A program made the translations under genes and the position numbers. 64,000 nt of DNA from WGOA01 sp964429745 (GTDB lineage: Bacteria > Bacteroidota > Bacteroidia > Chitinophagales > BACL12): positions 58,865 to 122,864 of the forward strand of contig CAYSDI010000001.1 of assembly GCA_964429745.1 (NCBI GenBank). The letters are read 5' to 3'. Of this stretch, positions 25,453 to 33,336 are shown one piece after another (the first letter of the stretch is position 1; every line of letters begins with the position of its first letter). The notes under the pieces are model-generated. The model searched no databases. It was given only the letters and a program-made list of their open reading frames with translations, and was not told where the DNA came from.

Positions 25453-25573
25453 GTCAACTGGTGGTCAACTGGTGGTCAACTGGTAGCCAACTGGTAGCCA
25501 ACTGGTAGCCAACTGGTAGCCAACTGGTAGCCAACTGGTGGTCAACTGGTGGTCAACTGGTGGTCAATTCGTG
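25453..25573. repeat. 11-bp minisatellite (11 units)
   Basis: Eleven head-to-tail units of 11 bases in two main variants, GTCAACTGGTG at both ends and GCCAACTGGTA in the middle; the last unit is GTCAATTCGTG. The unit length is close to one helical turn. Not a CRISPR: there are no spacers. Confidence 0.9.
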
Positions 25574-25769
25574 GTCAGGAGTTGGCGAAAGAAAAGCTAA
25601 AGGCGGTGCGATGCNNNNNNNNNNNNNNNNNNNNNNNNNNNNNNNNNNNNNNNNNNNNNNNNNNNNNNNNNNNNNNNNNNNNNNNNNNNNNNNNNNNNNN
25701 NNNNNNNNNNNNNNGTGGTCAATTCGTGGTCAGGAGTTGGCGAAAGAAAAGCTAAAGGCGGTGCGATGC
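25560..25769. repeat. Identical 55-base segments flanking a 100-N gap
   Basis: 25560-25614 and 25715-25769 are identical over 55 bases, with N at 25615-25714. Either a true repeat or two contig ends that share one assembler k-mer and were not merged. Each contains the start of the next minisatellite-derived unit (GTGGTCAATTCGTGGTCAGG). Confidence 0.85.
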
Positions 25770-25988
25770 TCAGGAAGCGCGGGCAATTGGCCCGAAGACT
25801 TAGTGTACATCGAACACGCTGACCAGCGAACGGAAGCCTTTCCGCCGGAATTGGTCTGAAAAAGCCCGAAAAAGTTCGAAAATGAACCCTTTCGTGGAGC
25901 CTGAGAACCCTGCCGTGGAGACCGGCTTGACAAGATCCAACTGAACTACACAGCTAAAGAACCCTTTGAACAGAACAGCAAAGTTTTT

Positions 25989-28634
25989 ATGCGAATACGC
26001 GAAATAAATGCCATGCGCGGCCCGAACTACTGGTCGATTCGCCGCCACAAACTGATTGTCATGGTGCTGGACCTCGAAGAGTTGGAGGAGCACCCAACCA
26101 ATAAAATCAGTGGTTTCCAGGAGCGGTTGGAGGCCATGTTTCCGGGCATGTTCGCCCACCGATGCTCGGTCGGTACGCCTGGCGGTTTTTTCCAACGCGT
26201 TCAGGAAGGCACTTGGATGGGTCACGTTATAGAGCACATCGCGCTGGAAATTCAAAGCCTTGCGGGCATGGAATGCGGCTTTGGCCGAACGCGCACGTAC
26301 GGGGAGCCTGGCGTTTACAATGTCGTATATGACTACGTCGAAGAAAGTGTAGGTCGTTATGCAGCGCGGGCCTCCGTCCGCATCGCGCAGGCGCTGGTGG
26401 ACGGCAAGGCGTACAACCTGGAAGAAGACATTCAGGAGATGCGCGAAGTCCGGGAGCGCGAGCGGCTTGGGCCCAGCACCGGCTCGATTATTGAAGAGGC
26501 AGAAGCCCGGGGAATTCCGTGGATTCGCCTGAACAAGTATTCGCTCTGTCAGCTCGGCTACGGGACCAATCAAAAACGCATCCAGGCAACGGTAACCAGT
26601 CAGACCAGCAGCATTGGTGTTGAACTGGCCTGCGACAAAGAGGACACCAAATTCCTGTTGGAACAGGCCGAAGTGCCTATCCCCAAAGGCGACATTGTGC
26701 GCACCGAAGCAGGGCTCCGCGACGCGATAGACCGCATTGGCTATCCGCTGGTGGCCAAACCAATCAGTGGAAACCACGGTCGGGGCATCACCACCGACAT
26801 CCGAAATTGGGACGATGCCATCATCGCCCTGGAGGCGGCCAAAAAGATTTCGCGCTCCGTGATCATCGAGAAGTTCATCACCGGCGACGACTACCGGCTC
26901 CTGGTCATTAACTACAAATTGGTGGCGGCTGCCCGCCGCACCCCCGCCCACGTAGTGGGCGACGGACGGTCTACTGTTCAGCAGTTGATTGATGCGGTGA
27001 ATGCCGATCCACGGCGCGGTTACGGGCATGAGAAAGTGCTCACGCAAATTGATGTCAATGACCTGACGCTGGGCCTGCTGGAGGAAAAAGACCTCACCTT
27101 GGATTCAGTCTTGCCGGATGGCCAGATGCTCAAGCTCAAAGACACCGCCAACCTAAGCACGGGTGGTACCGCCGAAGATGTGACCGACTACGTTCACCCC
27201 TTCAACATTTTCATGGCCGAGCGCATTGCGCGCATCATCGGCCTGGACATTTGCGGCATCGACATTATGACCAGCGATATCGGCAAGCCGCTTCACGAAA
27301 CGGGTGGCGCGGTGCTGGAAGTCAATGCCGCTCCGGGTTTCCGCATGCACCTGGCCCCGGCAAGCGGACTGCCGCGCAACGTAGCCGGACACGTCATGGA
27401 CATGCTCTACCCCGCTGGCTCCACGGCCCGCATTCCCATCGTAGCGGTTACGGGCACCAATGGCAAAACCACGACCACTCGCCTGATAGCCCACATGGCC
27501 AAAATGAAGGGCTTCAAAGTGGGCTATACCACCACGGACGGGGTATATATACAAAACCGCCTGTTGATGACGGGTGATTGTACCGGCCCAAACAGCGCGG
27601 AATTCGTGTTAAAAGACCCTACCGTGGATTTCGCCGTACTGGAAAGCGCCCGGGGCGGTTTGTTGCGCGCAGGTCTCGGTTTTAAAAAGTGCGACATCGG
27701 CATCGTCACTAATGTGGCGCCGGATCACCTTGGGTTGAAGGGTATCCACACTATTGAGCAATTGGCTAAAGTTAAAGGAGTGATCCCGGAAACGGTGTTC
27801 CCTCATGGCTATGCCATCCTCAATGCCGACGACGATTTAGTGTACGGCATGCGCGAAGGGCTCGAGTGCAACGTTGCCTATTTCTCGCTGGATGAAAACA
27901 ACCCGCGCATTAAAAAGCAATGTTCAGCGGGCGGCGTTTCAGCGGTGTACGAGAACGGGTTCATTTCGATCTACAAAGGCGAATGGAAAATCCGGGTAAC
28001 CAAAGCCGTGAATGTGCCCCTGACCTTTGACGGAACCGCGCTGTTCATGATCCAGAACGTACTGGCCGCAGTGCTGGCCGGGTACTTGCGCGGTTTCTCC
28101 ATCGAGGACCTGAAGGTGGCCATAGAATCGTTCATCCCTTCGCCCTCTCAAACACCGGGCCGACTCAACCTGTTTAAGTTCAAGGACTATACCATTCTGT
28201 TGGACTACGCGCACAACGAAGCCGGGTTGCGGGCTCTCAAGGGCATGGTCGATCGCATGGAAGCCACCATCAAAGTAGGCGTAATCGCCGGCATCGGCGA
28301 TCGCCGGCCGCAGGACAACCAAGCCATCGGGCAGGTTGCCGCCGAAATGTTTGACGAGATCATTATCCGCCAGGACAAAAACTTGCGCGGACGCACCGAA
28401 GCGGAGTTGATCGAAATGCTGCAGGAGGGCATACGAAGTGTTGATCCAAACAAACCGGTTCGCGTGTTTGCCACGGAACATGAAGCTATTTCGCATACGA
28501 TTAAAAACGCTAAAAAAGGCGCCTTAATCGTGTTGTGCAGCGATGTGGTTCCGGATGCGTTGGCGCAGGTCATGAAATTCAAAGAGGAAGAAGTGGACCG
28601 CATGATGAACAACAACGGCAGCATTAGCGGATAA
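25989..28634 (+). CDS. cphA: Cyanophycin synthetase
   Basis: 881 residues, the usual length. Three modules in order: the N-terminal domain (about 1-160, MRIREINAMRGPNYWS), an ATP-grasp domain (about 200-480, PLVAKPISGNHGRGI and VLEVNAAPGFRMH), and a Mur-ligase-like domain (about 485-870) with P-loop VTGTNGKTTTTR and DYAHNEAGL. The ATP-grasp part adds Asp to the backbone and the Mur part adds Arg side chains, making the storage polymer from ATP, Asp and Arg. Together with cphB and iaaA it gives a full make-and-use set. The 3' end overlaps the convergent aldehyde dehydrogenase gene by 11 bases. Confidence 0.96.
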   Translation: MRIREINAMRGPNYWSIRRHKLIVMVLDLEELEEHPTNKISGFQERLEAMFPGMFAHRCSVGTPGGFFQRVQEGTWMGHVIEHIALEIQSLAGMECGFGRTRTYGEPGVYNVVYDYVEESVGRYAARASVRIAQALVDGKAYNLEEDIQEMREVRERERLGPSTGSIIEEAEARGIPWIRLNKYSLCQLGYGTNQKRIQATVTSQTSSIGVELACDKEDTKFLLEQAEVPIPKGDIVRTEAGLRDAIDRIGYPLVAKPISGNHGRGITTDIRNWDDAIIALEAAKKISRSVIIEKFITGDDYRLLVINYKLVAAARRTPAHVVGDGRSTVQQLIDAVNADPRRGYGHEKVLTQIDVNDLTLGLLEEKDLTLDSVLPDGQMLKLKDTANLSTGGTAEDVTDYVHPFNIFMAERIARIIGLDICGIDIMTSDIGKPLHETGGAVLEVNAAPGFRMHLAPASGLPRNVAGHVMDMLYPAGSTARIPIVAVTGTNGKTTTTRLIAHMAKMKGFKVGYTTTDGVYIQNRLLMTGDCTGPNSAEFVLKDPTVDFAVLESARGGLLRAGLGFKKCDIGIVTNVAPDHLGLKGIHTIEQLAKVKGVIPETVFPHGYAILNADDDLVYGMREGLECNVAYFSLDENNPRIKKQCSAGGVSAVYENGFISIYKGEWKIRVTKAVNVPLTFDGTALFMIQNVLAAVLAGYLRGFSIEDLKVAIESFIPSPSQTPGRLNLFKFKDYTILLDYAHNEAGLRALKGMVDRMEATIKVGVIAGIGDRRPQDNQAIGQVAAEMFDEIIIRQDKNLRGRTEAELIEMLQEGIRSVDPNKPVRVFATEHEAISHTIKNAKKGALIVLCSDVVPDALAQVMKFKEEEVDRMMNNNGSISG

Positions 28635-29979
28635 CCACCGTTTTGATGTTGGCGAATTCCAGCAGTCCTTCCCGCGACAACTCCCGGCCATAACCGGATG
28701 CTTTGGTGCCCCCAAACGGGTGGCGCGGGTCGCTGACCACTGGGGAGTTCAGAAATACGGCGCCGTCATCGGCGCGTGCTGCGAGAGAAAGAGCCTGCTC
28801 CTCCGAACCGCTGTAAATGCTCATGCCCAGACCGAATCGGCTTTGATTGGCCAGTTCCAGCGCATGCCCGGCATCGCGGGCGCGAACCAGGGCGGCAAGC
28901 GGGCCAAAGGTTTCTTCGTCAAACGCGCGCATGCCAGGCGTAACATCACCGATCAGGGTGGCTTCGTGCCGGGCACCCGAACACCCACCACCCGCCAGCA
29001 AAACTGCTCCTGCGCGCAGACTGTCTTTCAGTTGATCTTGCAGTGTTTCGGCAAAACTCTCCCGGGCTAAGGGCCCAAGTCTGGTTTCATCTAACATAGG
29101 ATCACCTATGGAAATTTCTGCAAGTGCCTGCGCAAAGCGCTCGGCAAAAGCTTGGTAAAGGGGTGCTTCTACAATAAAACGCTTGGCCGCAATACAACTC
29201 TGTCCGGCATTGACCATCCGAGCCTGCACCGCTCCGGCCACAGCCTCTTCCAAATCGGCACCCTGCAGCACAAGGAACGCGTTGCTTCCCCCGAGTTCAA
29301 GTACGCTTTTCTTCAGGTAGCGCCCGGCCACGGCCGCCACGGCTGCACCTGCCTGCTCACTTCCGGTCAGCGTCACACCCGTTACAGCGCGATGCGCGAT
29401 GACCGATTCTACAGCTTCGTGTTCTACGTATAAGTTCTGAAAAATTCCCGGGGGAAACGCTTCCGGCTCAAAGAGCAACTCCATGGCCTGGGCACAGCCG
29501 CCTGTTCCGGAGGCATGGCGCAACAAAACTGCGTTGCCGAGTGCCAGGTTGGGGACGGCATAGCGAAAAACCTGCCAAAAGGGATAATTCCAGGGCATAA
29601 GGCCAAGCACCGTCCCGGCTGGGTCAATGCGCACGAAGCTTCTCTTTGCCGGGCTCGAGATTTCTTTGGGCTGGAGCATTTGTTCAGCCTGCTCCGCATA
29701 ATAGCGACAGCACAAAATGCACTTGTCTACCTCCGCCCGCGATTCGGTGATGGGTTTACCCATTTCTGCGGTGATGAGCCCTGCCAGTTTCTCTCGTTGG
29801 TGTTTCAATGCATCGGCGAGTTTATTCAGGGCCTGACAGCGGTCAGCAATCGGGCTTCGGCTCCACCGGCCGAACGCTTGTTCACTTTGCGCCAGCCGAT
29901 CCTTGATGGCTTCTGCGCTAAGCGTTTCATACCGTGCCAGCGTTTCGCCATTCCAGGGATTAATGCTTACATAGGCCAT
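28624..29979 (-). CDS. NAD(P)-dependent succinate-semialdehyde dehydrogenase-like aldehyde dehydrogenase
   Basis: 451 residues. PWNYPFWQVFR (cofactor and oxyanion region), the general-base Glu in LELGGSNAFLV, and the catalytic Cys in NAGQSCIAAKRF are all present, as is EETFGPLA. The short N-terminus (INPWNGETLARY) and length near 450 match the SSADH subgroup of the ALDH superfamily. Possible role in GABA/arginine carbon use, in line with the cyanophycin neighbours, but this is inference. A 24-25-bp tandem repeat lies just upstream of its start. Confidence 0.88.
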   Translation of the reverse strand: MAYVSINPWNGETLARYETLSAEAIKDRLAQSEQAFGRWSRSPIADRCQALNKLADALKHQREKLAGLITAEMGKPITESRAEVDKCILCCRYYAEQAEQMLQPKEISSPAKRSFVRIDPAGTVLGLMPWNYPFWQVFRYAVPNLALGNAVLLRHASGTGGCAQAMELLFEPEAFPPGIFQNLYVEHEAVESVIAHRAVTGVTLTGSEQAGAAVAAVAGRYLKKSVLELGGSNAFLVLQGADLEEAVAGAVQARMVNAGQSCIAAKRFIVEAPLYQAFAERFAQALAEISIGDPMLDETRLGPLARESFAETLQDQLKDSLRAGAVLLAGGGCSGARHEATLIGDVTPGMRAFDEETFGPLAALVRARDAGHALELANQSRFGLGMSIYSGSEEQALSLAARADDGAVFLNSPVVSDPRHPFGGTKASGYGRELSREGLLEFANIKTVVIR

Positions 29980-30022
29980 AATCGAACTTTTGAACGGCGC
30001 GAAGGGTTGAGCGCAACGTTTT

Positions 30023-30129
30023 CGCGTGCGTTGAAATCAATGCTTGCGCGTGCGTTGAAATCAACGTTTGCGTTTTGGGTTGAAAATAACGCTTGCGCTT
30101 TGGGTTAAAATCAATGCTTGCGTTTTGGG
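30023..30129. repeat. 24-25-bp tandem repeat, about 4.4 units
   Basis: Units begin with CGCGTGCGTTGAAATCAA or the variant CGTTTTGGGTTGAAAATAA and end in a GCTTG-like block. They sit within 150 bases upstream of the aldehyde dehydrogenase start (leftward) and about 120 bases left of the met leader, so they fill the shared upstream region. Confidence 0.8.
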
Positions 30130-30250
30130 AAAGTTAACCTGCCTGAGCCAAAGGCGGCCTTCCTGTTTTAAAGGCTTTCTGCCAAAAAAACAGGGTCAGG
30201 TCAAAAAAGAAGTTGTTTCTTAAGTTGGATTGCCCTTATTTCGCCTCCGC

Positions 30251-30448
30251 ATGAACCGTTTGCAGCCCTTGAACCAATCTGGATCCCCCCTTTGCTCCTT
30301 GCGGGCAGAAGGTGGCGATTTGGTTACGGGCGCCAACCTGTTTTCCCTTCCTATGGTTGTTACTACCACCAACATGATGCCTTCTATGAAGCGCAACATG
30401 ATGTGTTGTAGCACAGGCAAGGGTCAAACGGACGGAATGCAGGCATAG
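30251..30448 (+). CDS. Met/Cys-rich leader peptide 1 of the met operon (predicted)
   Basis: A 65-residue reading frame from ATG 30251 to TAG 30448. Its second half is enriched in Met and ends with adjacent Cys codons: NMMPSMKRNMMCCS, and one more Met near the end. An intrinsic terminator follows 22 bases after the stop. The arrangement (short frame with regulatory codons, then terminator, then biosynthetic genes for the same amino acids) is the hallmark of ribosome-mediated attenuation. It is about 470 bases upstream of metY. The product itself probably has no function. Confidence 0.6.
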   Translation: MNRLQPLNQSGSPLCSLRAEGGDLVTGANLFSLPMVVTTTNMMPSMKRNMMCCSTGKGQTDGMQA

Positions 30449-30469
30449 CCAAACACCAGCAAATCCCCC

Positions 30470-30501
30470 AAAGGCCCTTTCCTCCGGAAAGGGCCTTTTT
30501 T
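30470..30501 (+). terminator. Intrinsic terminator 1 (attenuator) before met genes
   Basis: Perfect 13-bp stem AAAGGCCCTTTCC (30470-30482) with GGAAAGGGCCTTT (30486-30498), loop TCC, ending in six T (30496-30501). Positioned just after leader peptide 1. Confidence 0.85.
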
Positions 30502-30626
30502 GTTGCCCAAAACCCCGGATAAACAGTTGCTTACACGCTCGAAACCTTAAAACAGCCGCACCCCTTGAACCTTTGCGGTTATTCTTAAAACTTAAAAGCA
30601 GCACACGCAAAATCGACAAAAAAGCC

Positions 30627-30782
30627 ATGAACCCTTATCGCCAGTCCGGAAATATGTCCACAAAATACCAAGCCGCGCCCCTTGGGGTCGCGCAGATGCA
30701 AATGCCTGGCAAAGCGAATACCATGAAGCATGGTATGTTGCTATGCTGCATGACGGACCCTCCGGATGGTGCGCTAACCTGA
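30627..30782 (+). CDS. Met/Cys-rich leader peptide 2 of the met operon (predicted)
   Basis: A 51-residue frame from ATG 30627 to TGA 30782. It has eight Met: around AQMQMPGKANTMKHG, then MLLCCM with two adjacent Cys codons, the same kind of Met-Cys-Cys block as leader 1. An 8-bp stem, ATACCATG/CATGGTAT, covers part of these codons and may take part in alternative folding. A terminator follows 36 bases after the stop, 68 bases before metY. So metY is preceded by two stacked attenuator units. No SAM riboswitch core was recognised in this region. Confidence 0.6.
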   Translation: MNPYRQSGNMSTKYQAAPLGVAQMQMPGKANTMKHGMLLCCMTDPPDGALT

Positions 30783-30817
30783 ACAACCGAACGCAAAAAC
30801 AAGCAGTTCTTCTTCAG

Positions 30818-30850
30818 AAAAAGCTCCCCGGTTGCCTCCGGGGGCTTTTT
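30818..30850 (+). terminator. Intrinsic terminator 2 (attenuator) before metY
   Basis: Stem AAAAAGCTCCCCGG (30818-30831) with CCGGGGGCTTTTT (30838-30850), loop of about six bases, ending in five T. Lies between leader peptide 2 and metY. Confidence 0.85.
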
Positions 30851-30918
30851 CATACGAGAACTGGGCCGAACAAACCCAACCCAAAAACCCCGCATCGTTT
30901 ACTCGTAAAAATTCCAAA

Positions 30919-32271
30919 ATGTCAACCAACACACATCGCTTTGAAACCCTGCAACTCCACGCAGGCCAGCAACCGGATCCAATCACGGGGTCGCGCGCCG
31001 TGCCCATTTACCAGACCTCCAGCTACGTGTTCCGCGACTCCGCACACGCAGCCAACCTGTTTGGCTTGCGCGAATTCGGCAACATCTACACGCGCATCAT
31101 GAACCCCACCACCGATGTGTTTGAGCAGCGCATTGCCGCGCTTGAAGGTGGTGTGGCGGCGCTGGCTGTTGGCAGCGGACAAGCCGCCCAGTTCCTGGCG
31201 CTCAGCAACATCTTGCAAACCGGCGACAACTTCGTTTCCACCTCATTTCTGTACGGAGGCACCTACAACCAATTCAAGGTGCAGTTCAAGCGCTTTGGCA
31301 TTGAAGCCCGCTTTGCCGATGGCGACGAACCGCAGGCGTTTGAAGCGCTGATTGACAAAAACACCAAGGCCTTGTACCTGGAAACTATTGGCAATCCGCG
31401 TTTTAACATACCCGACTTTGAAGCGCTGGCTGCACTGGCCAAAAAGCACGATTTGCCGCTGATTGTCGACAACACTTTTGGCGCTGCCGGATACCTCTTC
31501 CGACCCATTGAACACGGTGCCGATGTGGTGGTGGCCAGCGCCACCAAATGGATTGGCGGGCATGGAACCAGCATAGGAGGCGTTATTGTTGACGCCGGAA
31601 CCTACGATTGGAACAACGGAAAATTTCCCCAATTCAGCGAGCCCAGCGAAGGCTACCACGGCTTAAAATTCGGTGAGGTCTTTGGCAAAGGCAATGCGCT
31701 CGGCCTTCCCAACATCGCCTACATCATTCGCGCGCGAGTCGAAGGGCTTCGCGACTGGGGTGCAGCCCTGGCGCCATTCAACAGCTTCTTGTTCCTGCAA
31801 GGGTTGGAAACGCTGTCGCTGCGGGTTCAGCGCACCGTGGACAACGCGCTGGCGCTGGCGGAATGGCTGGAACAACACCCGGATGTAGAGGCCGTGTTTT
31901 ACCCTGGCCTGGAATCCTCGCCTTACCACGCATTGGCCAAACGCTACCTGAAAAATGGTTATGGAGGCGTCTTGAGTTTCAAAGTCAAAGCAGGCAAAGA
32001 AGCAGCCGATGAGGTAGTAAACCAATTGAAGCTCGTGTCGCATTTGGCCAATGTGGGTGATGCCAAAACGCTCATTATTCACCCGGCAACCACCACACAC
32101 CAACAGCTTTCTGCGTCCGAACAGCGCAAAGCCGGCGTTGAAGCAGGTGTCTTGCGCCTCTCGGTGGGCATTGAGCACATTGAAGATTTGAAAACCGACC
32201 TGGATCAAGCGCTTCGGGCCGCTTCATCCGGCGTGCAAAACCCCGCTGATTATGCCCTTGCTGCGCAGTAA
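30919..32271 (+). CDS. metY: O-acetylhomoserine aminocarboxypropyltransferase (sulfhydrylase)
   Basis: 450 residues from the ATG at 30919. Cys/Met metabolism PLP enzyme: FETLQLHAGQQPDP and PIYQTSSYVF at the N-terminus, the PLP-facing LPLIVDNTFGAAGYL, and the Lys block VVASATKWIGGHGTSIGG (Lys forms the Schiff base). The length and the 50-residue insertion after the PLP Lys are typical of MetY. It makes homocysteine from O-acetylhomoserine and sulfide. First gene of metY-metX-hom, behind two leader/terminator units. Confidence 0.95.
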   Translation: MSTNTHRFETLQLHAGQQPDPITGSRAVPIYQTSSYVFRDSAHAANLFGLREFGNIYTRIMNPTTDVFEQRIAALEGGVAALAVGSGQAAQFLALSNILQTGDNFVSTSFLYGGTYNQFKVQFKRFGIEARFADGDEPQAFEALIDKNTKALYLETIGNPRFNIPDFEALAALAKKHDLPLIVDNTFGAAGYLFRPIEHGADVVVASATKWIGGHGTSIGGVIVDAGTYDWNNGKFPQFSEPSEGYHGLKFGEVFGKGNALGLPNIAYIIRARVEGLRDWGAALAPFNSFLFLQGLETLSLRVQRTVDNALALAEWLEQHPDVEAVFYPGLESSPYHALAKRYLKNGYGGVLSFKVKAGKEAADEVVNQLKLVSHLANVGDAKTLIIHPATTTHQQLSASEQRKAGVEAGVLRLSVGIEHIEDLKTDLDQALRAASSGVQNPADYALAAQ

Positions 32272-33292
32272 GGAACCTTTGGCGCTTGAAGGTGGAGGCC
32301 GTTTACCGGAACTGGAGATCGCGTATCACCAGTACGGCCGGCTTTCGCCTCTAGGCGATAACGTCATCTGGGTCTGCCATGCCCTGACGGCGAACAGTGA
32401 CGTATCGACTTGGTGGCCCGGACTTTTTGGCCCGGGGAAGGCCCTTGATCCTACTCGCCACTTTATCGTGTGCGCCAATGTGCTGGGCAGTTGCTACGGC
32501 AGCACAGGTCCCCTTTCGAACCATCCGGAATCGGAAGCCATTTATGGGCATGATTTTCCCCGCCTGAGCATCCGGGACCTGGTTGCTGCTCACGAGCGCT
32601 TGCGCGAACACTTAGGGATAGCGCGGATTCAACTGCTAATTGGGGGATCGCTGGGCGGGCAGCAGGCTCTGGAATGGGCCGTCACCCACCCCGAACGCAT
32701 CGACCACCTGGCGCTGGTGGCCACCAATGCCCGGCATTCTGCCTGGGGCATTGCGTTCAACGAGAGCCAGCGCATGGCTATCGCTGCGGACCAGAGTTGG
32801 GCAACGCAGAACCCTGATGCCGGGTTGGCTGGCATGAAGGCTGCGCGAGCCATCGCCTTGTTGAGCTACCGCAATTACGATACATACACCCGTTACCAAA
32901 GTGAAGCCGAAGGCAGGGCACTTCCACCCGGAGAGCAGAACGACTATCGGGCAGTAACCTATCAGCAATACCAGGGTGAAAAACTAGCCTCGCGGTTCAA
33001 CGCCTACAGCTATTGGCGCCTAAGCGAAGCCATGGACAGCCATGATGTCAGCCGGGGAAGGGGCACCCTGGCCGCTGCGCTGCAAAAAGTGCGCGCCCGA
33101 ACCCTGGTGCTGGGCATTCACGAAGACCTGCTCTTCCCACCGGAAGAACAGCGCTTGCTGGCCGCTCACATTCCACACGCCCAACTGCATCTGTTTCATT
33201 CATCGCTGGGCCACGATGGATTTCTGGTGGAAGCATCCGCCATCGGCCAAAGCCTGAAATCTTTTCTGTCTGCGAACCACCTCGTTTCCTAA
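32252..33292 (+). CDS. metX: Homoserine O-acetyltransferase
   Basis: 346 residues. Alpha/beta-hydrolase fold of MetX type: WVCHALTANSDVSTWWPGL, then FIVCANVLGSCYGSTGP and the nucleophile elbow GGSLGGQQALEW; the C-terminal His in SLGHDGFLVE and an Asp in GIHEDLLFPP complete the triad. It activates homoserine with acetyl-CoA for the MetY reaction. The start overlaps the metY end by 20 bases, which couples their translation. Confidence 0.94.
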   Translation: MPLLRSKEPLALEGGGRLPELEIAYHQYGRLSPLGDNVIWVCHALTANSDVSTWWPGLFGPGKALDPTRHFIVCANVLGSCYGSTGPLSNHPESEAIYGHDFPRLSIRDLVAAHERLREHLGIARIQLLIGGSLGGQQALEWAVTHPERIDHLALVATNARHSAWGIAFNESQRMAIAADQSWATQNPDAGLAGMKAARAIALLSYRNYDTYTRYQSEAEGRALPPGEQNDYRAVTYQQYQGEKLASRFNAYSYWRLSEAMDSHDVSRGRGTLAAALQKVRARTLVLGIHEDLLFPPEEQRLLAAHIPHAQLHLFHSSLGHDGFLVEASAIGQSLKSFLSANHLVS

Positions 33293-33336
33293 CCCTTACC
33301 GTGTGCTAAACTTTCATACGGCTCTATACCCGTTCC

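Larger units (their letters stand above)
25266..25988. other. Divergent cphB-cphA intergenic region
   Basis: 723 bases with no convincing gene. Contents from left: G/C-run cluster, an 11-bp minisatellite (25453-25573), two identical 55-base segments flanking a 100-N gap, and about 220 bases of unique sequence before cphA. Both genes must take their promoters from here. No clear TTG/TAnnTTTG pair is visible. Confidence 0.6.

Noticed and set aside
25453..25573. Regular repeat array as a possible CRISPR
   Set aside because: Units are 11 bp head-to-tail without spacers and no cas genes are present.
25800..27047. Reverse-strand frame of about 415 codons over the cphA start
   Set aside because: Antisense to conserved cphA codons; no domain recognisable.
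30180..30918. SAM riboswitch upstream of metY
   Set aside because: No SAM-I or SAM-II core sequence recognised; leader peptides with terminators explain the region better. A covariance-model search would decide.
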